From: Acanthosepion esculentum
Taxonomy: Eukaryota; Mollusca; Cephalopoda; Sepiida; Sepiidae
NCBI GenBank assembly: GCA_964036315.1
Contig: OZ038487.1
Location: forward strand, 55,722,409-55,786,408
Reading direction: 5' to 3'
Length of the DNA: 64,000 nt
The position numbers and the translations under genes are program-made. Shown piece after piece: positions 63,992 to 64,000 of the stretch. Under the pieces are notes generated by a model. The model was not told the DNA's origin and did no database searches. It worked only from the letters and a program-made list of their open reading frames with translations. Every line of letters starts with the position of its first letter. Position 1 is the stretch's first letter.

Positions 63992-64000
63992 TATATATAT

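Overview
Composition, layout and repeat content point to a repeat-dense, AT-rich animal genome. By inference it is a coleoid cephalopod, probably an octopus: tRNA-headed SINEs, very many (TA)n/(CA)n/(TC)n tracts, and several non-LTR and Penelope-like retroelement lineages. I found no intact host gene, tRNA gene, rRNA, CRISPR array or prokaryotic feature. Nearly every long open frame is either a simple-sequence artefact or a piece of a decayed mobile element. The window is best read as intergenic or intronic DNA built by nested insertions. Species assignment cannot be proved without a search.

Layout. 0-7 kb: a tRNA-containing palindromic repeat; a 900-bp internally deleted mariner inserted inside a Penelope-like element (PLE-1); PLE-2 termini folded into hairpins; a fold-back element. 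7-16 kb: SINEs, a pyrimidine-rich tract, a LINE-B 3' end, a compound microsatellite, a second PLE-1 copy and a second fold-back element. 16-20 kb: LINE-A, PLE-3 and LINE-D fragments. 20-25 kb: SINEs and four of five copies of a ~110-bp inverted-repeat element (MITE-G). 25-30 kb: SINE, two Helitron-like hairpin ends, the best PLE-2 copy (RT remnant plus GIY-YIG domain) and an ATAC-type array. 30-36 kb: two large inverted repeats, a near-identical 250-bp duplication, LINE-A pieces and a 1.8-kb AT minisatellite. 36-47 kb: LINE-E, Tc1, LINE-C, LINE-B and LINE-A remnants. 47-58 kb: MITE-G, minisatellites, LINE-A copies and an 84-bp tandem array. 58-64 kb: purine-rich DNA, a piggyBac-like MITE, LINE-A nested in LINE-B, paired SINEs, and a Helitron-like terminus at the right edge.

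Most interesting signals. (1) A recurring motif, CTGANGA, then a short stem-loop, then GAAA, resembles a hammerhead ribozyme core. It occurs in about a dozen places, including just downstream of two Penelope-type GIY-YIG frames and in both arms of a large inverted repeat. (2) Two LINE-A copies carry the same insertion at the same codon position; it is flanked by target-site duplications and has splice-site-like edges. (3) Two families of inverted-repeat elements recur many times: one contains a tRNA-like promoter, the other (MITE-G) begins GGTGCTGAAAAG. All identities given are by eye.
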